64,000 bases of DNA from Diabrotica undecimpunctata (GCF_040954645.1 NC_092803.1:64435484-64499483), one strand, 5' to 3'; numbered from the stretch's first letter, positions 22,286 to 34,587 are shown. A program made the numbers and translations. Notes: a model not told the origin generated them from the sequence alone.

Positions 22286-23761
22286 TTAAAAAAGAAAATA
22301 TGTGTAAAATTCAAGATAACAGTCAGATTCTAAAGGTGATGAAAATGGAATACGAGAAACGAAAAACATCCGTTCAAAATCTTGCAACTGTACGACGCTA
22401 ATAGTGTCCGGAGAGCCTTGGACATTATCAATTAGTAAGGACAATTGATGGTAATTTAAAACGAATGGTGGGGTATGATTATCAATGAAATTTTCAAGGA
22501 TTTCCCGTGTAGATGGGACTTTAGATGAGGGCGGTTTTTTTGGTTTAGAGGGTTTGGGTTTTGCAAACAGAATTTCTGATGAAATTGCTGAGTCTGGAGG
22601 AGGCGTGTCGATCTCACCAATACTGCGTTTTATGCAAGAACTTGCGTTTTCGCAATTGCTATTAGAGTTTTCACTTAGATACTGTGGCTTTATTACATTT
22701 GGAAGTACTGGAGCAAACTCATTGGTAGTGACAGATGTCGAGCTTGAAGTTTTATTTGTAAGATTGGTTGAAATAGTTGTTTCAGAAAATTGTGGTGATG
22801 TATCAGTTTTATTAAAATTTTCTGCAGTTGTATCTAATGGAAAAGGAGCTGATAGATTGGAGGATATTGCTTCCGAAGTTTGTGAAAACGGTATTGCCGC
22901 TGAATGAGGTTGATTGAAAATGTTGCTATGAGTAGGAGTATTAATAATTTCTTTGTCATGGAGATTTGTAGGTGTAGGTGATGTGCTCGGATTTGATAAT
23001 GAATAACTTGATGACTGCTGGGTGTTTGGTACCTTGTGTAGTATATTTGTTGAAGCTGTTTGATTTGGTACTTCATTGTTTGACTCAATATGAGTTGATT
23101 CCGTTACTGAACTGTTATTGCATTGGGATGATATGTGTCCTGTATTTTTGCAAATAAAGCAGGTGAGTGTACCTTGTGACACAAATATGCGGTAAAGTGT
23201 TTGGTCGAAATTTATTAGAATAGAATCTGGAATTGGTGATGTTATAGGGCTTATATAAACTTGCCTCCGAAAGCTCAATATGTGACTATATTCGGGAAGA
23301 GTCGAGCTAATTTTCAGAAATGTTATTGGGGAAATAAGCTTTAAACCGATATTCTGTAATTCTTCAACTAATACTTGATGAGGAATTGACGGGCAGACTC
23401 CAGACAAGACTAGTCTTTCTGCTGGAGAGACAAGTCTTCGTGCTGTTACAAGTTCGCCGAGTACTGCTATAGAGCCATGTTGTGTCATGAAGTTATCTAC
23501 TACGGTTTTGTTTGCCAAATACATGCAGATTCTATTATGAGATAATCTAGATGAAAAAGTAATATTTTTTGGGTTGATGATTGTACCCAAAGGAATGATA
23601 TAATCCTGCAGTTTAGCATTATCGATACAACTAAATACAATTGCTTGATTCTTACTCGGAAAAGAATGTGAAGCGGCTGAAGCATAACTATTTGTGATAT
23701 TCGAATGTTGATTTACTGGACTGGTTAGATCGGAAGGTGTGTTTACATTGTGTGAATTCAT
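22286..23761 (-). CDS. LINE ORF1 (Gag-like protein), copy 2
   Basis: An open frame of 491 codons starts at an ATG. It shares the whole plan of copy 1: RRM-like region (SRLSHNRICMYLANKTVVDN, LVLSGVCPSIPHQVL, YSHILSFRRQVYISP), an intact CCHC knuckle near residue 200 (CFICKNTGHISSQC), a Ser/Thr/Asn-rich linker, and then a KPKPSKPKKPPSSK basic stretch that copy 1 lacks because of its stop codon. The last ~30 residues after DTISVVQL diverge from copy 1, so the 3' end is probably truncated and fused to other sequence. The 5' leader may extend to about 24070. No ORF2 follows. Product role as for copy 1: binding the element RNA. Confidence 0.75.
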   Translation of the reverse strand: MNSHNVNTPSDLTSPVNQHSNITNSYASAASHSFPSKNQAIVFSCIDNAKLQDYIIPLGTIINPKNITFSSRLSHNRICMYLANKTVVDNFMTQHGSIAVLGELVTARRLVSPAERLVLSGVCPSIPHQVLVEELQNIGLKLISPITFLKISSTLPEYSHILSFRRQVYISPITSPIPDSILINFDQTLYRIFVSQGTLTCFICKNTGHISSQCNNSSVTESTHIESNNEVPNQTASTNILHKVPNTQQSSSYSLSNPSTSPTPTNLHDKEIINTPTHSNIFNQPHSAAIPFSQTSEAISSNLSAPFPLDTTAENFNKTDTSPQFSETTISTNLTNKTSSSTSVTTNEFAPVLPNVIKPQYLSENSNSNCENASSCIKRSIGEIDTPPPDSAISSEILFAKPKPSKPKKPPSSKVPSTREILENFIDNHTPPFVLNYHQLSLLIDNVQGSPDTISVVQLQDFERMFFVSRIPFSSPLESDCYLEFYTYFLF

Positions 23762-24079
23762 TTTAAGCTGCGGTGGCGAAGGCCTTTCCCCGACTCTGGT
23801 AAATGAAAAACCAATCGCATGCTACTATAAGCTACTTATAGCAGCTAAACTCACAAAATGATTGTACGGTAGTGTATATTTATTATTTGACGTTTTCTTT
23901 TCACAATAATAAAATAATAATTACGTACAGATGACTTACGTAGTAGTATCTAGTAGATAAACACTTTAATTTTAAAAAACTATTTAATAAAACCACTTGT
24001 TTTTATTAAAAACTAGGAGTACGATAACAGTACAACTTAACCGTACCTTGCCAGGGCCGGTCTCTCTGTAAATGATATT

Positions 24080-26096
24080 GTATTTTTAATTATAGTTTTT
24101 TTATTAATTTATTATTTATTTATGAATCAATAATGATATTAAAAGAATTTATCGAGCTACTTCAAATGTAGCTGTATTTCTGCAAAAAAATTTTAAAGCA
24201 AAACTAACATTTTACATTCTATTAATTTGATAATGTCAAATTTTATAATATAATCTATAATTGGAGTAGTAACCACTTTCTGTCACTTGCTGTTGCTGTT
24301 ACTTGAAGTAAATTTCCGACTTATTTCGTATGTTTTAAATAATGGCGCACGGGTAAAGAACCATGCATCCAACTGTATATAATGTTATCCATAATTCTAC
24401 TTAAAAAGTTAAAAAGAAAAAGTCATATACCTATGTAGTTTATGATTTCTTTATATACTTTAAACATTCAATAGATCAGATATGAAGACCAAGCCGACAG
24501 ATTGTTTCGAAAGTTATCTTTACTAAATAAATAATGATCATGTTTGTTTTAACTACAATACAGCTATTAATAGTTATAAGAACAGGACAAATAAACGATA
24601 CGATATAATAAACATGTTCACGATAAAACTTTAATATAAAATTATATACTCCCCGTGGAGAAACTTCTGTTTTAGTTGGTTTATATACTAAATATTCAGT
24701 TATATCAATATTATATATTTTATTTTAAATTATCTGAAATATATACTAACTATAAAATAAACAAAACAGTTATGAAATCCTAGAATATAGTGAGTAATTT
24801 AAATCAGTAAATAATATATTACCAATGAAACCCGCTCTTTCAGTATATGTATGAATTATTCAATATCTCAAAATATATTTCAATTTCCAATATATCTTCC
24901 ATCCAATTTTCAGCGCGGCTGATGGAGAGTTATGACTTTACACAAAGCCTTATGAATAGTTTAATTCTCCTTCGATTACTGGGATCTGGTATTTTACATT
25001 ATTCAAATAAAAAAATGTACTGGCTCTTGAACGGGATTTTAATGTTAAAATTTAATATTGGTTTTTTTCCGTGAAAACTCCAACTTGAAGTTGCAATATT
25101 ATAACCTTTATTTAAAAATAAATTTTTGGTCTAGATTTTGTAGAAAAAGTGTAATTGCATTTAAAATTTCATTGTCATTGTGAAAACATCAAAACAGCTT
25201 TAACAACAACTATTTTTTTTAGTTTTCTTCTTTAGAAAATCCTTTGGTAATGTTAACCTTTGTACTAGCTAAGCTCCGAATATGAATTTTATTAAATTTA
25301 TTTTATTCAGAGACAGCGGTCAGGGGTTCTGAGTTCTTCGTTCAGAGTTTTGCGTTCATTGTAGTAATGTAACAATTCAAACATTCTGTGAGTCTTAGTT
25401 CAAGTATTTCAGAATCCTATTCTTAAATTTTGTTTTTAAATTTAATTTAATTCAAATTGCATTTCCTTTTGTTCAAACCAGTATAAGCCGTCGTCTAATA
25501 ATTATACAGTGTGTCAATTTTAAAACTTGCAATGGGCTAAATTTCACGAACAAAAGCTGATATCGAAAAATACTTAAAACCGTTTCTAGGATAGTGAGGG
25601 AGAACTAAAATGACATGAAAGAGAACTTACCCATTAACCCCCTAGGCCCCACCCACCACAAGCAAAAAAATTAAAATTGCAAACCCCTACTTGTGATACA
25701 TCATTGAAAAGACTATAAACAATGCTATCCAATGGTATAAATAATAATTATACAGGGTAGAGCAATAATTGTAAAACTTTGGCGTAAATAAAAAAATTAT
25801 TGAGTTTTTTGTTGATTCTGTTGATGACTCCTTGTAATTATTGTTTAATAATTATATAGGGTGTTAATATCAGCCGGCTTACTATGAGTTTTGCATTTGT
25901 AAAGCTATCTCCTGGACTATTATTTTTAATGATAAGTGTCCGTCGGATTTTTTTTTGATAAATAAAAGCTTAATTTGCCGTTTTTGCAAAACAAGTTGAA
26001 AACATCTGTTTTTTCGGTTATGTTAGTAATTAATTAAGTTAATAATTTTTGGTTTATTTGAGAAGACAAAAAAGTAAGTCATGTGTAAGTCCACGA
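24080..26096. other. AT-rich stretch without recognised genes
   Basis: No coding similarity was recognised; the open frame at 24847-25074 has no motif. Three copies of a TAATAATTATA(C/T)AG motif (about 25496, 25743 and 25850), each followed by a GTG/GGT start, suggest a small dispersed repeat, since ATACAGGGTGT-type ends are common in insect repeats. Confidence 0.35.
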
Positions 26097-26540
26097 TTAA
26101 CCCATTAACGCCCAGCGTACCTGCACAGATACGGCAAATATAATTTTCTGCTGACGCCATCCATGGTTGAAAATCTCAATATCTGGGACACAAGACGCTT
26201 CTGCATAGTTTCATCTCTCAGACGGTGTAACAGATTACTGTATTTTTTCGCGTGGTTTTAAGATACAGCACTTTGAAAAAGCCATTGCAGTTGTGATTTG
26301 CGGTTAAATTGTGATACGTAAACATCTTTATCAATAACGTTCTGTATTCATGAATTTATTTTTTTGCATGGCTGAAATTTGTTTTATTTTATGTGTCAGA
26401 ATATCTAGTGAATATAATTTTATCACATGTTTGATTTATCTCGGAGATTTAACAACCTAAACTTTTTTGTACCTGCTTGGGTACATTGGGCAAAAGAGTA
26501 TAGAATATAATATATATTTTTTTAGGTCTGAAATTCTGCA

Positions 26541-27144
26541 ATGAGACTTCCTGAAATAACCACGTCTGCAATTTATGGAAAAAGCTATCATACGCTTGCA
26601 GCAGCTGTAATTGATTTTAAAAGTGTAGTGATTACCAATAGTGCTAAAATAGATCTAATAATATTTCCACCAAATGTTAACTACCAAACGGATGAGGAGG
26701 AGTTTGATGAAGATGATTTGATAATAACCCAAATTCAAAACAATGTTCCTGGAGAACTTGAAGTTATTATTGACAAGTCCGAAGATAAGGATAACTATTG
26801 AACCGGTGGATAATCCTAACTTGTTGCCAACTCACTAGAAGAGATAGTGTAAGGAATACTGAAATCAGAGAGCGTATGGGAATAGACATTGACGTCCTGG
26901 AAACTATAGAATGCAAAAGGCTAAAATGGTATGGCCATGTAGAAGGGATGAATGATCAACGATCGCCAAAGAGAATGTTACAGTAGATCCCCACCAACTG
27001 CAGGAAAAAGGGAAGACCAAAAAGATCGTGGAGACAAGAAGTAAAAGATGCAATGCAAGATAGGGGTCTACAAGTAGATGACTGGAACGATCGCAAGCGT
27101 TGGAAGCTAGGTTGCGAGAAACGGCGGCAGCTGTAATAAACTCG

Positions 27145-27241
<97 letters not shown>

Positions 27242-28863
27242 CCTAACTACGATGATGTTGATAAGAGAGACGACCCAAATGAAACAGATGATGACAATCC
27301 ATTGTCCAAACGAATAAAATTAAAAAAGGGAACTAACAGCTAACAAACTTACCAAAAAAGAACTTACTGAAGAAGCCCGGATATCCCAAATGTTGTCGTA
27401 AAACGGTGAATACGAGCATGAATGGTACCAATTGAAGCTATAAACGAATGGAAAAGGTAAAAGCCGAGCTTTCAGAACTAACTACGTTACAAGTTTTTAA
27501 CAGATTTTTTGATGATGAAGTTGTAAATCATATTGCAGAGTAAATCCATTTGTACGCTACAGCCTCCAATAATCATAATTTTATAGTTACAAAAAATGAG
27601 ATTAAAATTTTTGTTGAAATTCTTATTTTTATCGGGTACCATAAATTACCTCGTGAAAGGATGTATTGGAATTTGGATGCAGATCTGAATGTTCCATTCA
27701 TTTCCAACGCAGTGAGCAGAAATGGGTTTACAAAAATTAAAAAGTATATACATTTGGCAGACAATACTAAACTCAACAAAATTGATAAAATGTCTAAACT
27801 ACGACCGCTTATGGATTTAGTGAATACTAAGTTTCAACAATGGGGAATTTTTCATGAAAATTTATTCATCGATGAGGCAATGTTGATATACTTTGACCAC
27901 CATTCGGAGAATTAATTCATCAAATCTAAGCCCGTACGTTTTAGCCACAAGGATTGGATGTTGTGCAGTTCTACTGGCTACTGTTATGCTTTTGATACGT
28001 ACTGCGGAGCAAAGCCTTTAGCTAGTGAAGAACAGATGAAACCGAAAAAGTCTAAACTGTGACAAGGATCACAAGTTGTTTTAGACCTCCTGAGTATTAT
28101 TACAGTTCCAGCTGATCACATAATATTTTTCGATAACTATTTTACGAGTTATGAACTTTTAGTGACATTGAAACAAAAAAATATCAGAGCTACGAGCACA
28201 GTTCGTGATAATTGTATCAAAAATTGTCCCCTTATAAAAGGCAAAGAGATGAAGAAAAAATATCGTAAATATTAAAATCATTGCTACGATGAAAAATGTG
28301 CTATATTATTTGTAAGATGAAACGACAACAGTGCTGTAACCATGGGTACCAATTACGATACCATAGAGCCCCTTGCACAAGTGAATCGTTGGTGTTCAAA
28401 ACAAAAAGAAAGAGTAGCAGTGTCACAAACTCAGGTATTCAAATCCTACAAGTTATCAATCGAGGGTGTGGACTCGATCGAGGGGTAAATAATTACAGAA
28501 TCGGCATACATTAAAAAAAAATGGTGGTGGGTACTCTATACCCATGTGATAAATCTGACAGTTATCAATGCGTTTAAACTATATAGGATTACAGATGAAA
28601 ATGACAAAATAGATTTGCTACTATTTCAAAGAAATATTGTCCGCCATTACTGCAGAGCTTTCAACAAAGCCATAAAAAGACGATTCACATATATCAAACC
28701 ATCTGGTTCGCTCCCAAAGAGTATACTGAATACTCTTGATGGTTATTTTCCTAAAAGAATTACGAAACCTCGAAGTTGTCGGCAATGCCATATGAGAGTT
28801 AGATGGATGTTAAAAAAATGCAATGTTACTCTTTGCACTGAGCAGAGAGAGTGTTTTAATTAA
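26541..28863 (+). pseudogene. piggyBac-like transposase pseudogene
   Basis: The pieces are collinear with piggyBac (DDE_Tnp_1_7) transposases. An acidic N-terminus (26541-26800) starts MRLPEITTSAIYGKSYHTLA. Past the LINE insertion the acidic stretch resumes at 27239. The open part 27550-27915 includes the first catalytic block LFIDEAMLIYFDHH. The second, IIFFDNYFTSYELL, lies near 28125-28160 and the third, GVDSIEGVNNYRIG, near 28465-28505. The open end 28546-28863 carries the Cys-rich tail (CRQCHMRVRW, then KKCNVTLC). Several stops and frameshifts separate them, so it is dead although all three aspartates remain. Confidence 0.75.
26812..27248 (+). mobile_element. 5'-truncated LINE with (TA)n tail and 10-bp target duplication
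   Basis: AATCCTAACT occurs at 26812-26821 and 27239-27248. Between them lies the C-terminus of a LINE ORF2 (about 26830-27135) with RERMGIDIDVLETIECKRLK followed by WYGHVEGM, and then GRPKRSW, a typical RTE-like ending. It is followed directly by (TA)n from 27144 to the duplication. The host piggyBac reading frame continues on both sides. The (TA)n is therefore the 3' tail made at insertion, or grew from it. Confidence 0.8.
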
Positions 28864-28885
28864 TTTAAATTAATTAATTTAAATT

Positions 28886-28921
28886 AAGTCTCAGCATATT
28901 CGGTAGAATATGCTGAGACTT
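28886..28921. repeat. Perfect 16-bp inverted repeat (hairpin)
   Basis: AAGTCTCAGCATATTC and its exact reverse complement are separated by GGTA. It lies 23 bp after the piggyBac pseudogene stop, preceded by a palindromic AATTTAAATTAATT run. Role unknown. Confidence 0.85.
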
Positions 28922-28924
28922 CCT

Positions 28925-29690
28925 TTTACTTACGTTTCTTGAAAAATTAATTGCAGCCACCCATATCTTTCACTGTTCCTCATGATATGACCGAGTTACT
29001 CAATTTTGGCTGTTTTTATTGTGGTTAACAACTCTGTTCCTTTTTTTCATTTTTAATAAAACGTCCTGGTTAGTAACGTGGTCGGTATATAATATCTTCA
29101 GGATTCTACGATAAAGACACATTTCGAAAACCTCAATTCTCTTGCAGATTGCATCTGTGAAAGTCCACTATTCAACTTTGTATAACAGTATAGAAAAGAT
29201 ATAACATCGTAGTAACCTGATTTTTAATAAATCGTGGCATTTGAATAGGTTAGACATTTTTTTAAATGCAGGTCTTGCTTTTTCTATTTCATATTTTTGC
29301 TACTTTTAGGTAATGGCCCCATTTTCGTTGACGTTCGTACCAAGATAGGTGTATGTTTTTTCTCTTTCTATTGGTTGACCATTCACACCGATTCTTTCAA
29401 TTTGATGTTTTATCTTAGAGATAATCAATCATACATTTTGTTTTCTTAATGTTCAGTGAAAGTTCATCTTGATCTTTTTGTCTCACTTATGTAATTATAT
29501 TCATTAACTCCTGAAGCGCTTTATAACTATCAGCAAATACCAATATGTCATCCGCGTATCTGATGTTATTGAGACATTCTCCGTTAATTCGAATTCTGGC
29601 TTCAACATCTTGTACTGCTTATTAAAAGATTTTCCCAGAGTAAATGTTAAACAGCAAGGGTGATAGTATAGCATACATATATAAGCATAC
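28925..29690 (-). pseudogene. LINE reverse transcriptase C-terminal relic
   Basis: Reading the minus strand downward from 29690: RIRINGECLNNIRYADDILV near 29590-29530 (YADD active site kept), a QIERIGVNGQPIEREK-like block near 29400-29360, TYLGTNVNENGAI near 29350-29315, and then a decayed C-terminal domain to about 28925. Block order is that of RTE-like/endonuclease LINEs. It has stops and frameshifts and lacks its 5' half. It lies within the decayed piggyBac. Confidence 0.7.
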
Positions 29691-31427
29691 ATAAATATTG
29701 CAATTTACATCTCTATAGCGATGAAATAGCACTTGTATGCTAAAGATATAGCCCCTGCAAATTTATGGTTAGCATACAAAGAAAAATCCAGAATAATGAA
29801 TATTTCCAAAAACAAATTATTGGATTTGATTAGTTTTAGCATGTACATTGCAAAAGCCTCCATATACGCAGATATATCAATAAAGTTACTACATCACGCA
29901 CTAATGCATCTTGTATCCCACCAACTACTAAAAAAATGAAGATGGAGCAATTGCCATTGAGAAAAGTTCGTTTTGGCAGCGTGGATCATTTGCCCGTATT
30001 TGACCAGAGCAAGCAAGGTGCAAGGTGTAAAAATATAATCTGTCTGAAAAATATACACATTAATTGTATTAAATACAAAATTCATTTTTTGTATTATCCG
30101 TGAACGCAATTGTTTGGTTGATTTTCATTAAAAATAAATATGTTTTTTTACGATTTTTGGGCATTTCTTTTACATGCCTGACTCTTGAGATACCATGATC
30201 GTTTTGCCTGACGTTCATTTTTTACTTTTGGGTCACCATGTTCGTTTCTTATTTTTTCAAAAAAATTTGCTCATATGGGCAAAATTTTTATTTATAAATC
30301 ACATACCCCAACCTCCAAATTTTAAATTTTTATCTTTGCAAACAAAACTCATGACTAAAAGGGTTAAAATTACACTTAAAATTTGTTTGGTTAGCTAGAT
30401 TATTTTAATGCATCGGAAATAAGAGTCATTACCCCAATTAGCACTACACGTGTTAAAAAATAATCCAACATAAATCTTATTACACTTTTACGGAATCGTT
30501 TCCCTCCCATTAAAAAATTAAAAGTTCTCTCCTATTTTCCCTAATTTCCCTAAATAATTAATGAGAAAATTGTGCGACGTTTTCTAATAAAATCCAATGT
30601 CAATTATTATTTCTTTCCTTTTATTAAATCCCAGCAGGAGATACTGATTAAATTATTTCCCTTTTGCGACAAATCATTTCTATCATTTGTCAATTTATTT
30701 TTTTTAATTTAAATTGTTCAGTGACATGAGAAAAATTGACTGCTTCGCTATGACAAAACAAGAAAGGAGAGAAAAATAATACCTGGCATTTTCACAGCAA
30801 ATAATTCATTTGTTGTCGTTGTGCGGAGAAGAAAATTGCACGGATTTCAAAAGAAGTTTGAGATAAAGAACAAAGTAAGTGGTTTGATAAATCTTCCGAG
30901 TTGTCAAAGAACATTTCTTTGATTAGTTTTAGGATCTTAGTAGACAATACTTTTAATTTTAAGTTACTTAAAGGTGTTTTTTGATCATAGTTAGGATAAT
31001 AGTTAATAGGTAAATCCTAAATATTACTAATTTACTGCCTATATTATTGAATAAATATATGTGTAAATGCAAAGTAGTCCACAAATTAAAATAATTTCTA
31101 GAAATGTTCGGATTTAAAATTTAAAATTTGTAGTTTTTCCTAATTGTTGCTTATCTGCACATTAAGACTAAAATAGACATAAGTTGTTAATCGCTGACAA
31201 CCATTAATGAAGTTAAACGATGATGACATTAAGTTTTCAGGGTTAACGTGCGGAATATGAGTCCACTTATCAAATTATTGCTCGATTAATTACGATAAAA
31301 GTGATCATAAAAAATGTAAGAATCATAGTAACTTTATGAAGTTTTGTTTCATCGTATTAATTATTAGAAACTTTAGAATTTTAAAGTTGGTTTGGCTTAA
31401 AATGGGCTGCGGAACTACATCAAATAT

Positions 31428-31456
31428 CACTGTGTAGAAGGAAATTCTACACAGTG
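31428..31456. repeat. Perfect 12-bp hairpin
   Basis: CACTGTGTAGAA and its reverse complement are separated by five bases (GGAAA). No coding context. Confidence 0.8.
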
Positions 31457-32774
31457 CAAATTCCGCAATTTCACTAGTCTTATACTTTACAACTCCCCAA
31501 CAAACGATTAATACCAGTTTCTTATGTGAAGCTTACACTCATGAATCACAAACGTTGTATACAAATATATCTTAATCCGAAACGCCTACAACAGGAAATA
31601 TATGTGAGACCGCAAGCCATTTACTCTAAATCTTTTCTACCCTTTTCTTGCGAGTAAATTATAAATAAATTTTGCTTGAAATCCTCGACAGACAATCAAG
31701 TCGTTTGAGAATAATGTTAGTCTGGGGCATGCTGGCATACAAAATTAATAATCGTCCTAGGAAACGCTGTCACTAGAAAGGATGCAACGCTCAGTCGAAT
31801 GAATGTTTAAAATCAGCGGTACACGTTCTCTTATAACGCAAGTAAATAATTCATTAGTACAACCATTTTAAAGCGTATTGCATAATGTCTGAATATAATG
31901 CACTTTGGTAAATTAAAATATCTACATCGCTCGGTACCCACTACTTAAACAGATTCTCAGCATTCCCAAATATTCCCCTTTTGTACATGATTATCACGGT
32001 GATTATTATCATAAATATAATCTTTTCGCTAATTCTTTAAATTAATATGACATGATTATAAAATAAGTCATTATAAACCTATCTACGTGAAGGATCTAAA
32101 ACGAAATGCATTGTTTGTTATTTAGAAGTAAGTAAGTATTAAATTCTTCAATATAAATTGAAGCGAATGTACATAATGTACATAGTCAAATTTTATACAT
32201 AAAAAAAGCTACATGTGGTGCACCCTGTTGATGTCGAGCTTTGTTTGTATTTTCATTTTCACTGTCACTAGTAGTAATGTGGTTAGATAAAGCAGCTTTG
32301 GCAATACGACTGCGTCGTCTCTGGATACATACATGTAACGCTAATAAGGCTTAATAAACATGAATCCTACTCATCTTTGGTCTTTAAATTATTAAACATA
32401 TTCAGTCAGAACGTTGTTCCTGTGTTATAACATAGAAGCATCTGTAACGTTTACATCTACAAGCAAGATTAAAGTCATAAGCATTGAGAAAACAACTTGT
32501 TATTATCGAAAAACTTACCTACAGTCATTTCCTGTTGTTTGGGCTAAAACATCCTTATCACCTGTATACGTTTTGTGAGCAACTTCATATATTTTAGCTT
32601 GCTTTATGGTTTCCCTTCGATAAACTTTCCTTTTCCGTTTTCGTGGGTTAATCTGTAGTTCGAATTTCACAAATGCTATCATCTATAATATTAGAGGTAT
32701 TATGTTGAACAGTTTCCGCCATGCTCAACTATTTTTCTAACACAGAAGAAACAGATATCATCTGTTATTAACAA

Positions 32775-32862
32775 AGAACGCACACACTTAATGTGTGTGC
32801 GTTCTGCAAATGTTTGCAAATGTGTTTGCAAATGTGTTTGCAAATGTGTTTGCAAATTTGAC
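32775..32862. repeat. 13-bp hairpin followed by short tandem repeats
   Basis: AGAACGCACACAC and its reverse complement flank TTAAT (32775-32805). Directly after come about four copies of a 12-bp unit of the form TGTTTGCAAATG. Confidence 0.8.
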
Positions 32863-33583
32863 TAAAGTCAAATTTACAAAAAATGTGTTGTTTTTCAAAT
32901 AAACGCTTTAATTTTAAGTTTTTATACTGTCGTTGTATTACTGTTTGTCTATAGAGGCCAGCGTCACGGAAGAAGCGTCAAAAAATAGCGGTCTTTACAT
33001 CGATTTACTACCCTCCAATAACCTTCCAGAGATAACATGTTCTAATTATACATGGAAGATAACAAGGGTTTCAGAGACCAACATGTCAAAATTATGTCAT
33101 ATATTTTTAAAATGACATTTACCAGTATTTTTTTTTTGGTAATATTAGTAAAACAATATTTTAAGTACCTATGATTTAATAAAATTCAACAATTGTTTTC
33201 CAAAAACAAAAAAAAAGAAAACTTGCAACTTATAGCTTAAAATAAAATGTTTATACAAAAATAACTAAATATTTCTTAAAATCTCTACAGTAACATGGAA
33301 CATTCACACATTCGATACAAACATATAGCAATTTTTGGAGCAAAATTTTGGGTAGTAAAATGTTCATTTTAAATGTTTGTAATAAAATTGTCAAAAAAAT
33401 AATTTGTTTCTTCAAACGTCAAATAATGATGACATTACTTATCTAACTTGATCCTGTCAAAGTTTGATGTCTCCGCCGGCAGCAGTTTTTTTTCCCATTT
33501 CTTTACGGCGGAGGGAAAAATGTTGTCATGGCAACAATATGAAACATGTCACAAAGCAACAATACAAATGTCATGAACAACAA

Positions 33584-33994
33584 TTAAACATCATTTTTAT
33601 TTATAGTAATATTAAAATTACAATTAATTAATGAGGCATTTTCAAAATTGAAACCGTGCAAAAATGTTCCCGACTCTTGACACGCATTGGTAATTGTTGA
33701 TGATACTGATGGTCGAGAACAACTTTCAGCAATCATTCCCGATGTTAGCGAATCATGAGGGTTTAAAATTTTTTGAGCATTATCGTTCTTATCGGACTTG
33801 GAGGGCCCCAAACGTGCTACTGCATCATTAGCCGCGGACTTAATTTCGTTTAGGTTTTCCATTTTCGCACTAAATTTGCGCTTGCGGTTGCAACAACAAT
33901 AAGCTGTCTTTAATAATTGCAAACAACTGTCAAACAACTGTAACCAGGGAGACGCAAATCCCACCGACGACTTAATTATTTTAATTTCTAACAT
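33584..33994 (-). CDS. Small open frame of unknown function
   Basis: The frame has 136 codons. The more likely start is an internal Met near 33862 (MENLNEIKSAANDAVARLG), because the first 44 residues are Cys- and hydrophobic-rich and lack any motif. The rest is polar, with a C-terminal FENASLINCNFNITI segment. I do not recognise the family. It lies between a GC-rich inverted pair (CCGCCGG near 33473 and CGGCGGAG near 33505) and the foldback at 34085-34231, so it may be part of a non-autonomous element. Confidence 0.3.
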   Translation of the reverse strand: MLEIKIIKSSVGFASPWLQLFDSCLQLLKTAYCCCNRKRKFSAKMENLNEIKSAANDAVARLGPSKSDKNDNAQKILNPHDSLTSGMIAESCSRPSVSSTITNACQESGTFLHGFNFENASLINCNFNITINKNDV

Positions 33995-34084
33995 CTAGAC
34001 GACTTTGATAGTTGTCACAGTTAATTTCGAGTAAAAATAGCGTATGAATTGTACTATTTATGGTTGAAAATTGCTACGTTTGAA

Positions 34085-34231
34085 GAAAAAATAGTATACT
34101 TTATTCGGCAAAGAAGCGACTTTTCTTGACTTGCCCTCTATTACGCGCCTCACTTCGTTCGGCGCGTAATATCGGGCGCGTCAAGGAAAGTCATGCTTCT
34201 CCGCCTCATAAAGTAATATACTATTTTTTTA
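34085..34231. mobile_element. Foldback (inverted-repeat) element
   Basis: Two imperfect arms of about 50 bp face each other. The left arm runs AATAGTATACTTTATTCGGC to TTGACTTGCCC. The right arm, read in reverse, runs AATAGTATATTACTTTATGA to TTGACGCGCCC. The centre is itself palindromic (ATTACGCGCC and GGCGCGTAAT). The RNA or single strand would fold into one long hairpin. Confidence 0.7.
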
Positions 34232-34529
34232 ATCCAGTTTTCTTGCTTTTGTATTTATTTTTCTCCTAAACTAATCAATTCGCGCATCATATGTTATACA
34301 TTCCTAATACAATTAGTACAAAGAGAAGAATCCAAATATCAAATAAAAAAGGGGGAAGTAATTAAAAAAAAGCAAAGGGCTGATACGGGGGGTGAGAGGG
34401 TGCATTTCCCAGCAAAACTAAATAAGACATAATGTCTCCCCCTTCAAATATTAATTGACGTGTTTTTTTGCTTTTTTCCTAAAAATTAGAAGTTCGAAAG
34501 TTATTTAAGGTGGATAGTTTGATAAAGCA

Positions 34530-34531
<2 letters not shown>

Positions 34532-34587
<56 letters not shown>

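Larger units (their letters stand above)
26101..30363 (+). mobile_element. Decayed piggyBac element carrying LINE insertions
   Basis: The left end is proposed at TTAA (26097-26100) followed by CCCATTAACGCCC. The right end is proposed before the TTAA at 30364-30367, whose minus-strand reading is CCCTTTTAGTCATG. The match between ends is short, so the limits are tentative. A second TTAA at 26105-26108 could also be the left boundary. Inside lie transposase fragments, a LINE with a (TA)n tail (26822-27238) and a minus-strand LINE relic (28925-29690). Confidence 0.45.
30370..33580. other. Long stretch without recognised genes
   Basis: No coding similarity was recognised. Apart from two hairpins (31428-31456 and 32775-32805), it is AT-rich and featureless to my reading. 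Confidence 0.4.

Noticed and set aside
22485..22907. 140-codon open frame on the plus strand
   Set aside because: It is antisense to the Ser/Thr/Asn-rich linker of the ORF1 at 22286-23761 and has no motif.
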